Below are positions 1 through 6,889 of a DNA stretch of 12,329 nt, one piece after another. The notes beneath the pieces are model-generated. The model worked only from the letters and a program-made list of their open reading frames with translations, had not been told where the DNA came from and made no database searches. A program made the translations under genes and the position numbers. Each line of letters opens with the position of its first letter. Position 1 is the stretch's first letter. The stretch comes from Candidatus Rokuibacteriota bacterium (GTDB lineage: Bacteria > Methylomirabilota > Methylomirabilia > Rokubacteriales > CSP1-6), in contig QHRS01000168.1 of assembly GCA_003221435.1 (NCBI GenBank), forward strand, positions 1 through 12,329, read 5' to 3'.

Positions 1-752
1 TGGAGGATCCGCGGATCGAGCTCCTGGTCGCCGCCCTTGTCGGCCCCCACCGCGGCGATGTGCGTCCCCTCCGAGATCCACTCGTTCATGACGATCGGAC
101 CCCGAGCCGGCGTCACCGTCACCACGACGTCGGCCCCGCGCACCACTTCCTCGAGGTCGAGCGAGGCGTGGATCTTGAAGTCGCGGTACTTCGGCTGCTG
201 CGACGCGACGAAGTGGTCGAGCGTCGCCCGCGAGCGGCTCCAGACGCGCACGCCCCTCCACGCGAAGGTCTCGTTGCAGGTCGCGAGCGTGCCTTCCGCC
301 ATGTGGCCGGCCCCGACGATCGCGAGCGTCGTCGAGTCGGGCCGCGCAAGCCACTTGGCGGACACGGCGGCGGCGGCGCCGGTGCGCATGACGGTGTGAA
401 AGCTCCCGTCACAGATGGCGAGCGGGAAACCGGTCTCCGGGTGGGTGTAGATGAGAATCGAGAAGACGGTCGGGAGGTCGAACCGCTCCCGGTTCTGCTC
501 GCGGATCGAGACCCACTTGCACGCGGCCGCCTCAGGCTCCTCGATGTAGGAGGGCATCGCCTCCCACTCGCCCGGGTACTTGTCGAGGACGATGTGCCCT
601 TTGGGCTCCATGACGAAGCGGCCCTCGCCGTGCATCCGATAGGCCTGCTCCACGCAGGCGACGTACTCGGCCGGGGTGAGGAGCCCCATCATGTCGGTGC
701 GGCTCAGGATCAGGGTCTTCCGATTCCGCCAGCTCTCCGTGCGATTCGCCAT
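1..752 (-). CDS. Ornithine cyclodeaminase / mu-crystallin family protein, C-terminus cut by window edge
   Basis: Reading from the ATG at 752, 250 codons stay open to the left edge, so the C-terminus is missing. The family binds NAD(P) and either deaminates and cyclises ornithine or reduces imino acids, in the cytoplasm. Visible family marks are a KWV segment (Lys79), an MRTGAAAAVSAKWLA helix (Arg123-Thr124) after the substrate-pocket strand, a Rossmann glycine loop GAGHMAEG (147-154), and near the edge GADKGGDQELDPRIL, which matches the usual GxDxxGxxEL family block. The start is backed by GGGAGGGA just upstream. The stop of the hydantoinase gene lies only 21 bp upstream, so the two are probably co-transcribed. 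Family assignment is firm. Substrate is not: ornithine, alanine, imino acids and delta1-pyrroline-type substrates all occur in this family. Confidence 0.9.
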   Translation of the reverse strand, partial: MANRTESWRNRKTLILSRTDMMGLLTPAEYVACVEQAYRMHGEGRFVMEPKGHIVLDKYPGEWEAMPSYIEEPEAAACKWVSIREQNRERFDLPTVFSILIYTHPETGFPLAICDGSFHTVMRTGAAAAVSAKWLARPDSTTLAIVGAGHMAEGTLATCNETFAWRGVRVWSRSRATLDHFVASQQPKYRDFKIHASLDLEEVVRGADVVVTVTPARGPIVMNEWISEGTHIAAVGADKGGDQELDPRIL

Positions 753-773
753 TGCGTCCCTCCCCGTCGCGGA

Positions 774-2180
774 TCAGATCCTCCCCGAGGCGCCTCTCCG
801 CAGGAACTCGCCCATGCCCTCCTTGCCGAGCCACTCGGTGCCGTCGACGATCAACTGGCCGCGCAGGAAGACCTTCTTGACCCTGCCCGTGACCCTGCGC
901 CCCTCGAACATCGTGTAATCGACCCGGCTATGACCCTCCGAACCCCGGATGGTCCAGGTCTCGTCCGGATCGAACAGGATGATGTCGGCATCGGAGCCGA
1001 CGGCGATGGTGCCCTTCCGGGGAAACAGGCCGAACAGCCTGGCCGGAGCGGTCGATGTCAGCTCGACGAAGCGGTTCAGCGAGAGCCCGTGCTGCCGGAC
1101 CCCGCCGTCGAAGATCAGCGGCAGGCGGGTCTCGACCCCTGGCGCACCGTTGGGAATCTTGCTGAAGTCGTTCCGGCCCTGTTGCTTGGAGAACTTCATG
1201 CCGTATGGCTGCTCGTTGAAGCAGAAGGGGCAGTGGTCGGTCGAGACCACCTGCAGGTCATTCGTCTTGAGGCCGCGCCAGAGCGCCTCTTGGTGGGCCT
1301 GGTTCCGGAGCGGCGGCGTCATGACGTACTTGGCCCCTTCGAAGCCGGGGCGATCGTAGTCGGCGACGGTCAGAAACAGATAGTGCGGGCAGGTCTCCGC
1401 ATACACGGGGAGACCTTGGTCGCGCGCCTGCGTCACTGCCGTCAGTGCCTCGGCGGCCGAGAGGTGCACGACGTAGAGGGGCGTGGCCGCAAGCTCCGCG
1501 AGCCGGATCGTCCGGTGCGTGGCCTCCCCTTCCATCGAGGAGGGTCGCGTCAGCGCATGATGCGTCGGCGCCGTGTCGCCTCGTGCCACCGCTTCCTCGA
1601 CCAGCACCTGGATAACCGGGCCGTTCTCGGCATGGACGCAGATCATGGCGCCGCTGCCGCCCGCAACTCGCATCGCCTTGAACAGCGCGCCATCGTCCAC
1701 CATCAGCACCCCGGGATAGGCGGTGAACAGCTTGAAGCTGGTGACGCCTTCTCGGATGAGAGTGGTCATTTCGGCGAGCGAATGCCGGTTCACGTCGAGG
1801 ACGATCATGTGGGCACCGACGTCGACGCAGGCGCTCTCCGCCCGCCGGCGCCAGTTCTCGATCCCCGGCAGCAGTCCCTCCCCGCGGGTCTGGTTGGCGA
1901 AGTCGACCACGGTGGTCGTGCCGCCGAAGGCCGCCGCCTTCGTCCCGGTGCCGAACGTGTCGACCGTGCGGGCGACGCCGAAGTCCCAGTCGAGATGGGT
2001 ATGCACGTCCACGCCGCCGGGCAGCACGAGCAGGCCGCCCGCGTCGTATACCCGCGCCTGGCCGGCCGCGGGGAGATTCCTCCCGATCATGCTCACACGG
2101 TCGTCCTCGATCAGGATGTCGGCGGTGTAATCGTCGACCGCGGTGACGATCCGGCCGTTCTTGATCAACGTCGATGCCAT
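774..2180 (-). CDS. hydA: Dihydropyrimidinase / D-hydantoinase (amidohydrolase superfamily)
   Basis: A 468-residue protein, the usual length for the family. It hydrolytically opens cyclic amides (dihydropyrimidines, 5-substituted hydantoins) to N-carbamoyl amino acids in the cytoplasm. The full binuclear metal set is visible: PGGVDVHTHLDW (His60, His62), the lysine expected to be carboxylated in GVTSFKLFTAYPG (Lys150), HAENG (His183), VVHLSAAEA (His239) and STDHCPF (Asp315). Tyr155 matches the substrate-orienting tyrosine of hydantoinases, and MVDDGALF matches the conserved segment after it. NGAPGVETRLPL (344-355) is the conserved substrate-loop region. The start ATG is preceded by a strong GGAGAGGAG three bases away. 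It sits between a COG0523 GTPase and an OCD-family gene on the same strand. No N-carbamoylase is next to it. Dihydropyrimidine and hydantoin use cannot be separated from sequence; allantoinase is less likely given these motifs. Confidence 0.95.
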   Translation of the reverse strand: MASTLIKNGRIVTAVDDYTADILIEDDRVSMIGRNLPAAGQARVYDAGGLLVLPGGVDVHTHLDWDFGVARTVDTFGTGTKAAAFGGTTTVVDFANQTRGEGLLPGIENWRRRAESACVDVGAHMIVLDVNRHSLAEMTTLIREGVTSFKLFTAYPGVLMVDDGALFKAMRVAGGSGAMICVHAENGPVIQVLVEEAVARGDTAPTHHALTRPSSMEGEATHRTIRLAELAATPLYVVHLSAAEALTAVTQARDQGLPVYAETCPHYLFLTVADYDRPGFEGAKYVMTPPLRNQAHQEALWRGLKTNDLQVVSTDHCPFCFNEQPYGMKFSKQQGRNDFSKIPNGAPGVETRLPLIFDGGVRQHGLSLNRFVELTSTAPARLFGLFPRKGTIAVGSDADIILFDPDETWTIRGSEGHSRVDYTMFEGRRVTGRVKKVFLRGQLIVDGTEWLGKEGMGEFLRRGASGRI

Positions 2181-2265
2181 CTGCTCCTCTCCGGCTGGCG
2201 ATTGCCAGTGGACACCTGGCGCCGACCTTCACTGCGCGGGGCGGCACCGTGGACTGCTGACGCGG

Positions 2266-3300
2266 TCACGCCGGGCGCTCCCCGCCCGTGGCGAGCCGGT
2301 TGAAGGCCGACAGCGACCGTTCGATGACCTGGCGCGGCAGCTTTCGCACGATGAAGACGAGCCGCGTGCGGTGGTCCGCCGTCGCCCAGCCGTCCAGGTG
2401 CACCGGCGGATGAACCAGGTTCACCACTGGCGTCGGCATGCCGATCACCTGGAGGATTCCCTTCACCCGTAGCACGTTCTCGCCGTGCGCATGCAGGAGC
2501 ATCGTCAGCCAGATGCCGAACGCGGTCCAGTCCAGCGGGCGGTCGAAGGTCGCGCTGAAGGCGTAAATGTCGCGGCCGTGACGATTCACGTCGCGGGCGG
2601 GGGAGGCCTCTCGCGGCGCGGTGGTTTCCACCTCGACCCCGAGCCAGCGCCGCGCGTCCTCCCACCTGTCCGAAGGATCGGCGAGGTCACCGGTGAAGAG
2701 CTGGTCCGGCCCGATCGTGTCGACCGCGGACTCGAGGATCGGCGCCGCCGGATTTAGGCGGCGGCAAGCGGTTCGGAGCGCCTCCGCCCGTGCCCGCCCG
2801 GCGAGATCGGTCTTGGTGAGCACCAGCAGATCCGCGACAGCCACCTGCTTCACCGACTCCGGGTGCTGGGCCAGATGCAGCCCGCCGTTGACCGCGTCGA
2901 CTGTCGTCACGATGTTGCCGAGGCGGAAATGGTGCCGCAGCACAGGTTCGGCCATCAGCGTGAAGATAATCGGCGCCGGGTCCGCGAGGCCGGTGGTCTC
3001 GATGGCGAGGCGGTCGAAGCTCGGGACCGTGCCCTGCTCCCGCTTGCCGTACAGGTCGCGGATGGCCGCGCCGAGATCGTCGCGGATGGCGCAGCACACG
3101 CATCCGCTCGGCAGCACCACCGTGGTCTCGTCGACGCGCCGCAGCAGCAGGTGATCGAGGGCCACCTCGCCGAGCTCGTTGACCAGCACGGCGGTGCCGG
3201 CGAGCTCGGGAGAGGCGAGCAGCCGTTGGAGCAGGGTCGTCTTGCCGCTGCCCAGGAAGCCGGTGACGATATTGACCGGGATGAGATCGGCGGCCGCCAT
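2266..3300 (-). CDS. COG0523 / CobW-family GTPase, putative metal chaperone
   Basis: A 344-residue G3E-family GTPase. The N-terminal GTPase domain (about 1-190) carries the P-loop GFLGSGKTT (14-22), the metal-binding CVCC in SGCVCCAIRDDL (Cys67, Cys69, Cys70), the Walker B-type ETTGLADPAP (101-110) and TKTD (162-165) in place of NKxD. The C-terminal half (about 244-335) fits the CobW C domain, with YAFSATFDRPLDW and a conserved RVKGIL. No histidine-rich linker is evident, unlike in some zinc-regulated members. Relatives load or deliver zinc, cobalt or iron to client enzymes, for example the nitrile hydratase activators. Only 10 bp separate it from the small gene upstream, and the next gene is a metal-dependent hydantoinase, so a role in metallating that enzyme is reasonable inference. 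Family sure; metal and client unknown. Confidence 0.93.
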   Translation of the reverse strand: MAAADLIPVNIVTGFLGSGKTTLLQRLLASPELAGTAVLVNELGEVALDHLLLRRVDETTVVLPSGCVCCAIRDDLGAAIRDLYGKREQGTVPSFDRLAIETTGLADPAPIIFTLMAEPVLRHHFRLGNIVTTVDAVNGGLHLAQHPESVKQVAVADLLVLTKTDLAGRARAEALRTACRRLNPAAPILESAVDTIGPDQLFTGDLADPSDRWEDARRWLGVEVETTAPREASPARDVNRHGRDIYAFSATFDRPLDWTAFGIWLTMLLHAHGENVLRVKGILQVIGMPTPVVNLVHPPVHLDGWATADHRTRLVFIVRKLPRQVIERSLSAFNRLATGGERPA

Positions 3301-3310
3301 GACCGTCCCG

Positions 3311-3616
3311 CTACTCGCGTTCGACGGCGGCGATCAACGCCGGGTCGAGCGGATCGCACGCCCGGCCGGCCATCCGCTCGGCCACCGGCCATACCGCGGC
3401 CAGATGGTCCACGATCTCGGATCGGCCGGTCCGATTGGCCAGGACGAAGTAGGTGCCATCCCAGTCCGCGAGCGTCAGCCCGTAATGTTTGAGGACCTTG
3501 TTGGCGAGCGCGACGCGGTAGAGCCGCGCTTGCCGCCGGGTCCTTCCCGACGCCGGGTCGCCGGACCCGGTGTCCTGCCCGGCCGCATCGGTCCAGTGCG
3601 CCTCGGCCCCGAACAC
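3311..3616 (-). CDS. Small hypothetical protein upstream of COG0523 GTPase
   Basis: A 101-residue soluble protein starting at GTG, with an in-frame stop (TAA) nine codons further upstream. An in-frame CTG at 3625 is a weaker alternative start. I do not recognise a named domain. The first about 28 residues are polar and rich in Gly, Asp and Thr. The rest looks folded: RLYRVALANKVLKHYGL helix, then LADWDGTYFVLANRTGRSEIV, then a helix HLAAVWPVAERMAG ending in CDPLDPALIAA. There is no signal peptide or membrane segment. Its stop is 10 bp before the GTPase start, which argues for translational coupling and a shared job with the GTPase or the hydantoinase. Composition and codon usage match the neighbours, and no opposite-frame reading looks better. 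Real gene likely; function unknown. Confidence 0.7.
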   Translation of the reverse strand: MFGAEAHWTDAAGQDTGSGDPASGRTRRQARLYRVALANKVLKHYGLTLADWDGTYFVLANRTGRSEIVDHLAAVWPVAERMAGRACDPLDPALIAAVERE

Positions 3617-3645
3617 GCCGCACAGTCCGCAGATGATTAATTAAC

Positions 3646-3677
3646 GTCGGGGGGAGCGGCCGCCGCTCGTCCCCGAC
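3646..3677 (-). terminator. Putative intrinsic terminator hairpin
   Basis: Arms GTCGGGG-G-GAGCGGC and GCCGCTC-GT-CCCCGAC pair as 7 bp, a small 1/2-nt internal loop, then 5-7 bp with a tight loop. On the minus strand it is followed at once by the AT-rich GTTAATTAAT, the only AT-rich patch here. That fits a terminator for the deacetylase/transporter transcript. There is no clean U run, so it could instead be a leader structure of the small gene downstream. Confidence 0.45.
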
Positions 3678-3697
3678 CCCCCCCACCGGGGCATCGA

Positions 3698-3718
3698 AGG
3701 GGGCCTCGGCGGCCCCCT
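3698..3718. repeat. Perfect inverted repeat, 8-bp arms with 5-nt loop
   Basis: AGGGGGCC, loop TCGGC, GGCCCCCT. It is the middle of three hairpins after the NodB-fold hydrolase gene. There is no T tract on either side, so alone it is a weak terminator. It may act with its neighbours to stop transcription or protect the mRNA 3' end. Confidence 0.45.
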
Positions 3719-3742
3719 CCGAGCCTCCCCCAAGAACCGATG

Positions 3743-3761
3743 GCGCCGGCGGAGCCGGCGC
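3743..3761. repeat. Perfect inverted repeat, 8-bp arms with 3-nt loop
   Basis: GCGCCGGC, loop GGA, GCCGGCGC. It is the first hairpin met about 97 bp after the hydrolase stop codon on the minus strand. No T run follows. Likely an mRNA 3' end or terminator element; the role is inferred only from its place. Confidence 0.45.
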
Positions 3762-3857
3762 TCGGACGCGGTTACTTCGGCACGCGAATCGACATCGGGG
3801 GAGCGACCGCCGCGCCGCCCCGACCCGTCAGCGACGATTTCCTCGCAGGGTGTCAAG

Positions 3858-4739
3858 TCACTGCCTGCGCTGACTCCGCTTCGCGAAGTCGTCGGCGATC
3901 TCGTCGAACGTCGCGAAGCGCACGCCGGGATGCCGGGTGATGTGACTGTACAAGCGCTCGAGCATCATCAACACCTGCGGCCGGCCCGACACGTCGGGGT
4001 GGATGGTCATCGGGAACACCGCGTAGTCGTATTCGCGATAGACCCAGTCGAACTGATCCCGCCAGATCTGCTCGATGTCGCGCGGGTTGACGAAGCCGTG
4101 GCTGTTCGGCGCCGCCTTGATGAACATCATCGGCGGCAGGTCGTCCAGGTACCAGCTGGCGGGGATCTCGATCAGCCCGGTCTCTCTTCCCCGCACCAGC
4201 GGCTTCATCCAGGCGCTCGGATGCTTGGAGTAGTCGATCTTGGTCCAGGTGTCCCCGACGCGGACGAAGTGCGGCTGGAAGTCGTGGTGCATCAGGCTGT
4301 GGTCGTATTTGAAGCCCTTCTTCAGCAGCAGCTCGTTGGTGACCGGGCTGAACTCCCACCAGGGCGCGACGTACCCGGTGGGGCGGCTGCCCGTCAGTTT
4401 TTGCGCCACCTCGATGCACCTGTCGAGGACCGCTTCCTCCTGCTCGCGCGTCATCGCGATCGGGTTCTCGTGCGAGTAGCCGTGGATGCCGATCTCGTGC
4501 CCTCCGTTCACGACCATGCGGATTTGCTCGGGAAAGGTTTCCATGGAGTGACCCGGGACGAACCAGGTGGTCCGGATGCCGAAGCGTTCGAACAGTCGCA
4601 CCAGCCGGGGCGTGCCGACCTCTCCGGAGAACATGCCGCGCGAGATGTCGAGCGGAGAGTCCTCGCCGCCGTACGACCCGAGCCAGCCGGCCACCGCATC
4701 TACATCGACGCCGAATGCGCACAGGATTTCCTTAGTCAT
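3858..4739 (-). CDS. HpPgdA-like polysaccharide deacetylase family (NodB, CE4) hydrolase
   Basis: A 293-residue NodB-fold metal hydrolase of the type of Helicobacter pylori HP0310 (PgdA). Counting from the ATG at 4739, Asp12 and Asp14 lie in FGVDVDAVAGWLGSYGGEDS, His86 and His90 in GHEIGIHGYSHENP, and TGYVAPWWEFSP gives the arginine-less CE4 motif 3. These positions coincide with the metal ligands as I remember them for HpPgdA (Asp14, His86, His90), which decides the start with help from GGGAGAGG at 4743-4750. An upstream ATG at 4790 overlaps the ATPase stop as ATGA but has no good ribosome site and would add 17 polar residues. There is no signal peptide, so it is cytoplasmic. From the family, HpPgdA has a closed pocket and is thought to bind small molecules rather than polysaccharide. 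Given the importer and hydantoinase nearby, a small amide substrate is my inference. Confidence 0.88.
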   Translation of the reverse strand: MTKEILCAFGVDVDAVAGWLGSYGGEDSPLDISRGMFSGEVGTPRLVRLFERFGIRTTWFVPGHSMETFPEQIRMVVNGGHEIGIHGYSHENPIAMTREQEEAVLDRCIEVAQKLTGSRPTGYVAPWWEFSPVTNELLLKKGFKYDHSLMHHDFQPHFVRVGDTWTKIDYSKHPSAWMKPLVRGRETGLIEIPASWYLDDLPPMMFIKAAPNSHGFVNPRDIEQIWRDQFDWVYREYDYAVFPMTIHPDVSGRPQVLMMLERLYSHITRHPGVRFATFDEIADDFAKRSQRRQ

Positions 4740-4742
4740 GGG

Positions 4743-4750
4743 CCTCTCCC
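4743..4750 (-). promoter_or_regulatory. Ribosome binding site supporting the 4739 start of the deacetylase
   Basis: GGGAGAGG, with the GGAG core six bases before the ATG at 4739. The upstream in-frame ATG at 4790 lacks a similar site at proper spacing, so this site favours the shorter protein. Confidence 0.6.
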
Positions 4751-4786
4751 GCTTGTCCAGTTGTGGTCGGGCGAACTCCTCGGTGC

Positions 4787-5965
4787 TCATCCGTTCTCAC
4801 GCGTGATCTCCTCGCCGTAAGGCCGACCCGCGCCCATCCCTCGCGCTGGCTTGCGGAGGTCTCCGGTGAGGAGATGGACGTCTTCGGGAGCCCACCGGGC
4901 CAGCACGGGGTCGCCGATGTCCACGCGATTGGCGAAGAACCGGCTGTCGGCGACGTTCGCGACGAACTGCTCCCGCCCGGGGACGTCGATGGTCACCTTG
5001 ACGTAGGATCCCTGGTACTCGATCGCATGCACGGCGCCGGCGACGGCGTTCGCCCGCTCGGGCTGAGCACCCGGATGGCCGGGCGCGCGCTCAAGCGCCA
5101 CGCGATCGCGGCGAACGCAGCAGTGGAGGACGTCTCCCTCGGTGACCGTCGCGTCCGTGACCGGACTCGAGAACCGCTCACCGGTGTCGCTGACGAGCGA
5201 GGCGACCCCGGCCCTCACCGACGTCACCTTTCCGTCGAGCACGTTCTGACCGCCCATGAATCGGGCGACATAGGCGCTCACCGGGAGCGTGTAGATCTCG
5301 CGAGCGGACGCGGCCTGTTCGATCCGCCCCTGTTCCATGACGACCACCATGTCCGCGACGGCGATCGCCTCGAGCTGCGTGTGCGTGACATGGATGAACG
5401 TGATTCCCAGCTCCCTCTGCATCCGCCGGAGCTCGCCCCGCATCTGCAGGCGCAGGAACTCGTCGAGCGCCGATAGCGGCTCGTCCAGCAAGAGGACGCG
5501 GGGATTGGTGATCAACGCGCGCGACAGAGCCACCCGCTGCTGCTGGCCGCCCGACAGCTGGGCCGGCATGCGGTCGGCGAACCGGTCCAGCCGCACCTGG
5601 GCCAGCATTTCCCGGGCGCGCCGGTGTCGCTCCGCCTTCCCGACGCCCCGCATCTTGAGGTTGAACGCCACGTTGTCGAGCACGGTCAGATGGGGAAACA
5701 GCGCGTAGTTCTGGAACATCATGGCGGTGCCGCGGCGGGCCGGCGGGAACCCCACCACCGACTCGCCGCCGATCCTGACGTCGCCTTCGGTCGGCGTCTC
5801 GTGCCCCGCGATCATGCGCAGGATCGTCGTCTTGCCGCAGCCGCTCGGTCCCAGCAAGCAGCAGTAGCTGCCGTGGGGGATCGCCAGGTCGATGGCGTTC
5901 ACCGCCACCGTCTGGTCGAAGCGCTTGGTCAAGTTGCGGAGCTCGATCTCGCCGGGCTGCGCCAT
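4787..5965 (-). CDS. ABC transporter ATP-binding protein (PotA/spermidine-putrescine-like)
   Basis: A 392-residue ATPase that powers import through the two permeases encoded upstream. All nucleotide-binding parts are seen: Walker A GPSGCGKTT (39-47), Q-loop FQNYALFPHLTV (Gln85), signature LSGGQQQRVALSRA (137-150), Walker B VLLLDEP (157-163), D-loop SALDEFLR and H-loop VTHTQLEA (His195). The H-loop context is unusual, since most relatives read VTHDQ. Residues from about 240 to 375 form a TOBE-type substrate-sensing or regulatory domain, as in PotA and other MalK-like ATPases. A cysteine pair (YCC, 34-36) comes just before Walker A and another (HCC) lies in the TOBE region. It starts 61 bp after permease 2, with CGGGAG upstream. 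Its stop region overlaps a possible deacetylase ATG. The protein is complete and probably active. Cargo is not readable from it. Confidence 0.94.
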   Translation of the reverse strand: MAQPGEIELRNLTKRFDQTVAVNAIDLAIPHGSYCCLLGPSGCGKTTILRMIAGHETPTEGDVRIGGESVVGFPPARRGTAMMFQNYALFPHLTVLDNVAFNLKMRGVGKAERHRRAREMLAQVRLDRFADRMPAQLSGGQQQRVALSRALITNPRVLLLDEPLSALDEFLRLQMRGELRRMQRELGITFIHVTHTQLEAIAVADMVVVMEQGRIEQAASAREIYTLPVSAYVARFMGGQNVLDGKVTSVRAGVASLVSDTGERFSSPVTDATVTEGDVLHCCVRRDRVALERAPGHPGAQPERANAVAGAVHAIEYQGSYVKVTIDVPGREQFVANVADSRFFANRVDIGDPVLARWAPEDVHLLTGDLRKPARGMGAGRPYGEEITRENG

Positions 5966-6026
5966 GCGCGGTTACTCTCCCGCGTTCCGGTGTGCCTGCC
6001 GCGCGCGTCGGGGGCCGGACATGGCG

Positions 6027-6878
6027 TCAGTCGCCCCCGTCGACCTGCGTACCGCGGCGCGTGCGGCGGCGCTGGATCACCGCGATGGAGGTCAGCGCGA
6101 CCGCGATCACCACGAACGACACGGCGGTGGTCACCGTCCCCAGCGCGTACAACGCGGGCGACGTCACGTTGGTCGTCATCGCCCAGATCTCGAGCGGCAG
6201 CGTGTTGCGGCTCCCGATCGGGATGAGCGTGCGGGGGAACTCGTCGTAGGAGAGCGTGAACCCGAACAGCGCCACCGCGATGATGCCGGGCAGGAGAATC
6301 GGGAGCACGACGTTCGAGAGCGTCTGCCAGGGGCCGGCGCCGAGGTCCCGGGCCGCCTCCTCGTACGCCGGGTTGAAGCGGCTGAATACCGCGAACATGA
6401 TCAGCAGCCCGAACGGCAGCGTCCAGGTGAGCTGCGCCCCCAGCGCCGACGAGTACCAGGCCGGCTTGATGCCGAGGAACTGGAACATCAGGCCGACGCC
6501 GAGGCCCAGCAGCAGCCCCGGGATGATCAGGCTGAAGATGGCCATGTAGAAGACGAGGGTCGAGCCGAGGAAGCGGCGACGAAACGCCAGGCCGGCCATC
6601 ACCGAGACCACCACCGTGATCGACAGGACGATGACGGCAAGCGCGAGCGAGCGCGTGAACGACCCGGCGAAATCGCCCGTCCGCTGCTGCCCGAAGAGGG
6701 CGCCGAACCAGTGGAGCGACACGCCGACCATGGGAAACGTCAGGCCGCCCGTCGGCCCCTGGAACGACAGGATAAAGATGGCGGACATGGGGCCGTACAG
6801 GAAGAGCACGTACAGCGCGAAGAACGCCGCCAGGGCGTAGAAGGTCCAGGGGCGCCTATTGGATCCGGGTTGCCGCAT
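6027..6878 (-). CDS. ABC transporter permease 2 (PotC-like, BPD_transp_1 family)
   Basis: A 283-residue inner-membrane protein with six likely transmembrane helices, at about 12-38, 77-98, 108-136, 149-166, 195-211 and 248-268. The cytoplasmic coupling loop EEAARDLGAGPWQ followed by VVLPILLPGI (173-199) is the EAA motif that docks on the ATPase. The length and the position of the loop are those of PotC-type permeases. The ATG at 6878 lies 11 bp after the permease 1 stop, with a GAGG nearby. The N-terminus NRRPWTFYALAAFF has the usual basic-then-hydrophobic order. It is intact, in contrast to its partner. It would pair with permease 1 to form the channel for the solute bound by the 7794-9095 protein. 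Confidence 0.93.
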   Translation of the reverse strand: MRQPGSNRRPWTFYALAAFFALYVLFLYGPMSAIFILSFQGPTGGLTFPMVGVSLHWFGALFGQQRTGDFAGSFTRSLALAVIVLSITVVVSVMAGLAFRRRFLGSTLVFYMAIFSLIIPGLLLGLGVGLMFQFLGIKPAWYSSALGAQLTWTLPFGLLIMFAVFSRFNPAYEEAARDLGAGPWQTLSNVVLPILLPGIIAVALFGFTLSYDEFPRTLIPIGSRNTLPLEIWAMTTNVTSPALYALGTVTTAVSFVVIAVALTSIAVIQRRRTRRGTQVDGGD

Positions 6879-6889
6879 CAGGGCCTCGC

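Larger units (their letters stand above)
3617..3857. other. Intergenic gap with three GC-rich hairpins, no gene
   Basis: About 240 bp between the NodB-fold hydrolase stop and the small hypothetical gene. I see no convincing coding frame. The stretch holds three inverted repeats (3646-3677, 3698-3718, 3743-3761), a run of eight C at 3677-3684, and a short AT-rich patch TTAATTAA at 3637-3644. It probably ends the transporter transcript and may hold the start of the next one. Confidence 0.6.

Noticed and set aside
2193..2206. CTGGC-GATT-GCCAG hairpin before the hydantoinase gene
   Set aside because: A 5-bp stem with no T run in an 85-bp gap is expected by chance; no riboswitch-like structure seen.
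60..2303. Plus-strand open frame of 747 codons
   Set aside because: It lies opposite the OCD and hydantoinase genes, reads as Arg/Pro/His/Asp-rich sequence with no domain, and is a GC-rich antisense shadow.
3641..3856. Minus-strand 71-codon frame in the hairpin region
   Set aside because: Low-complexity Arg/Gly/Pro sequence that reads through the hairpins, with no ribosome site.
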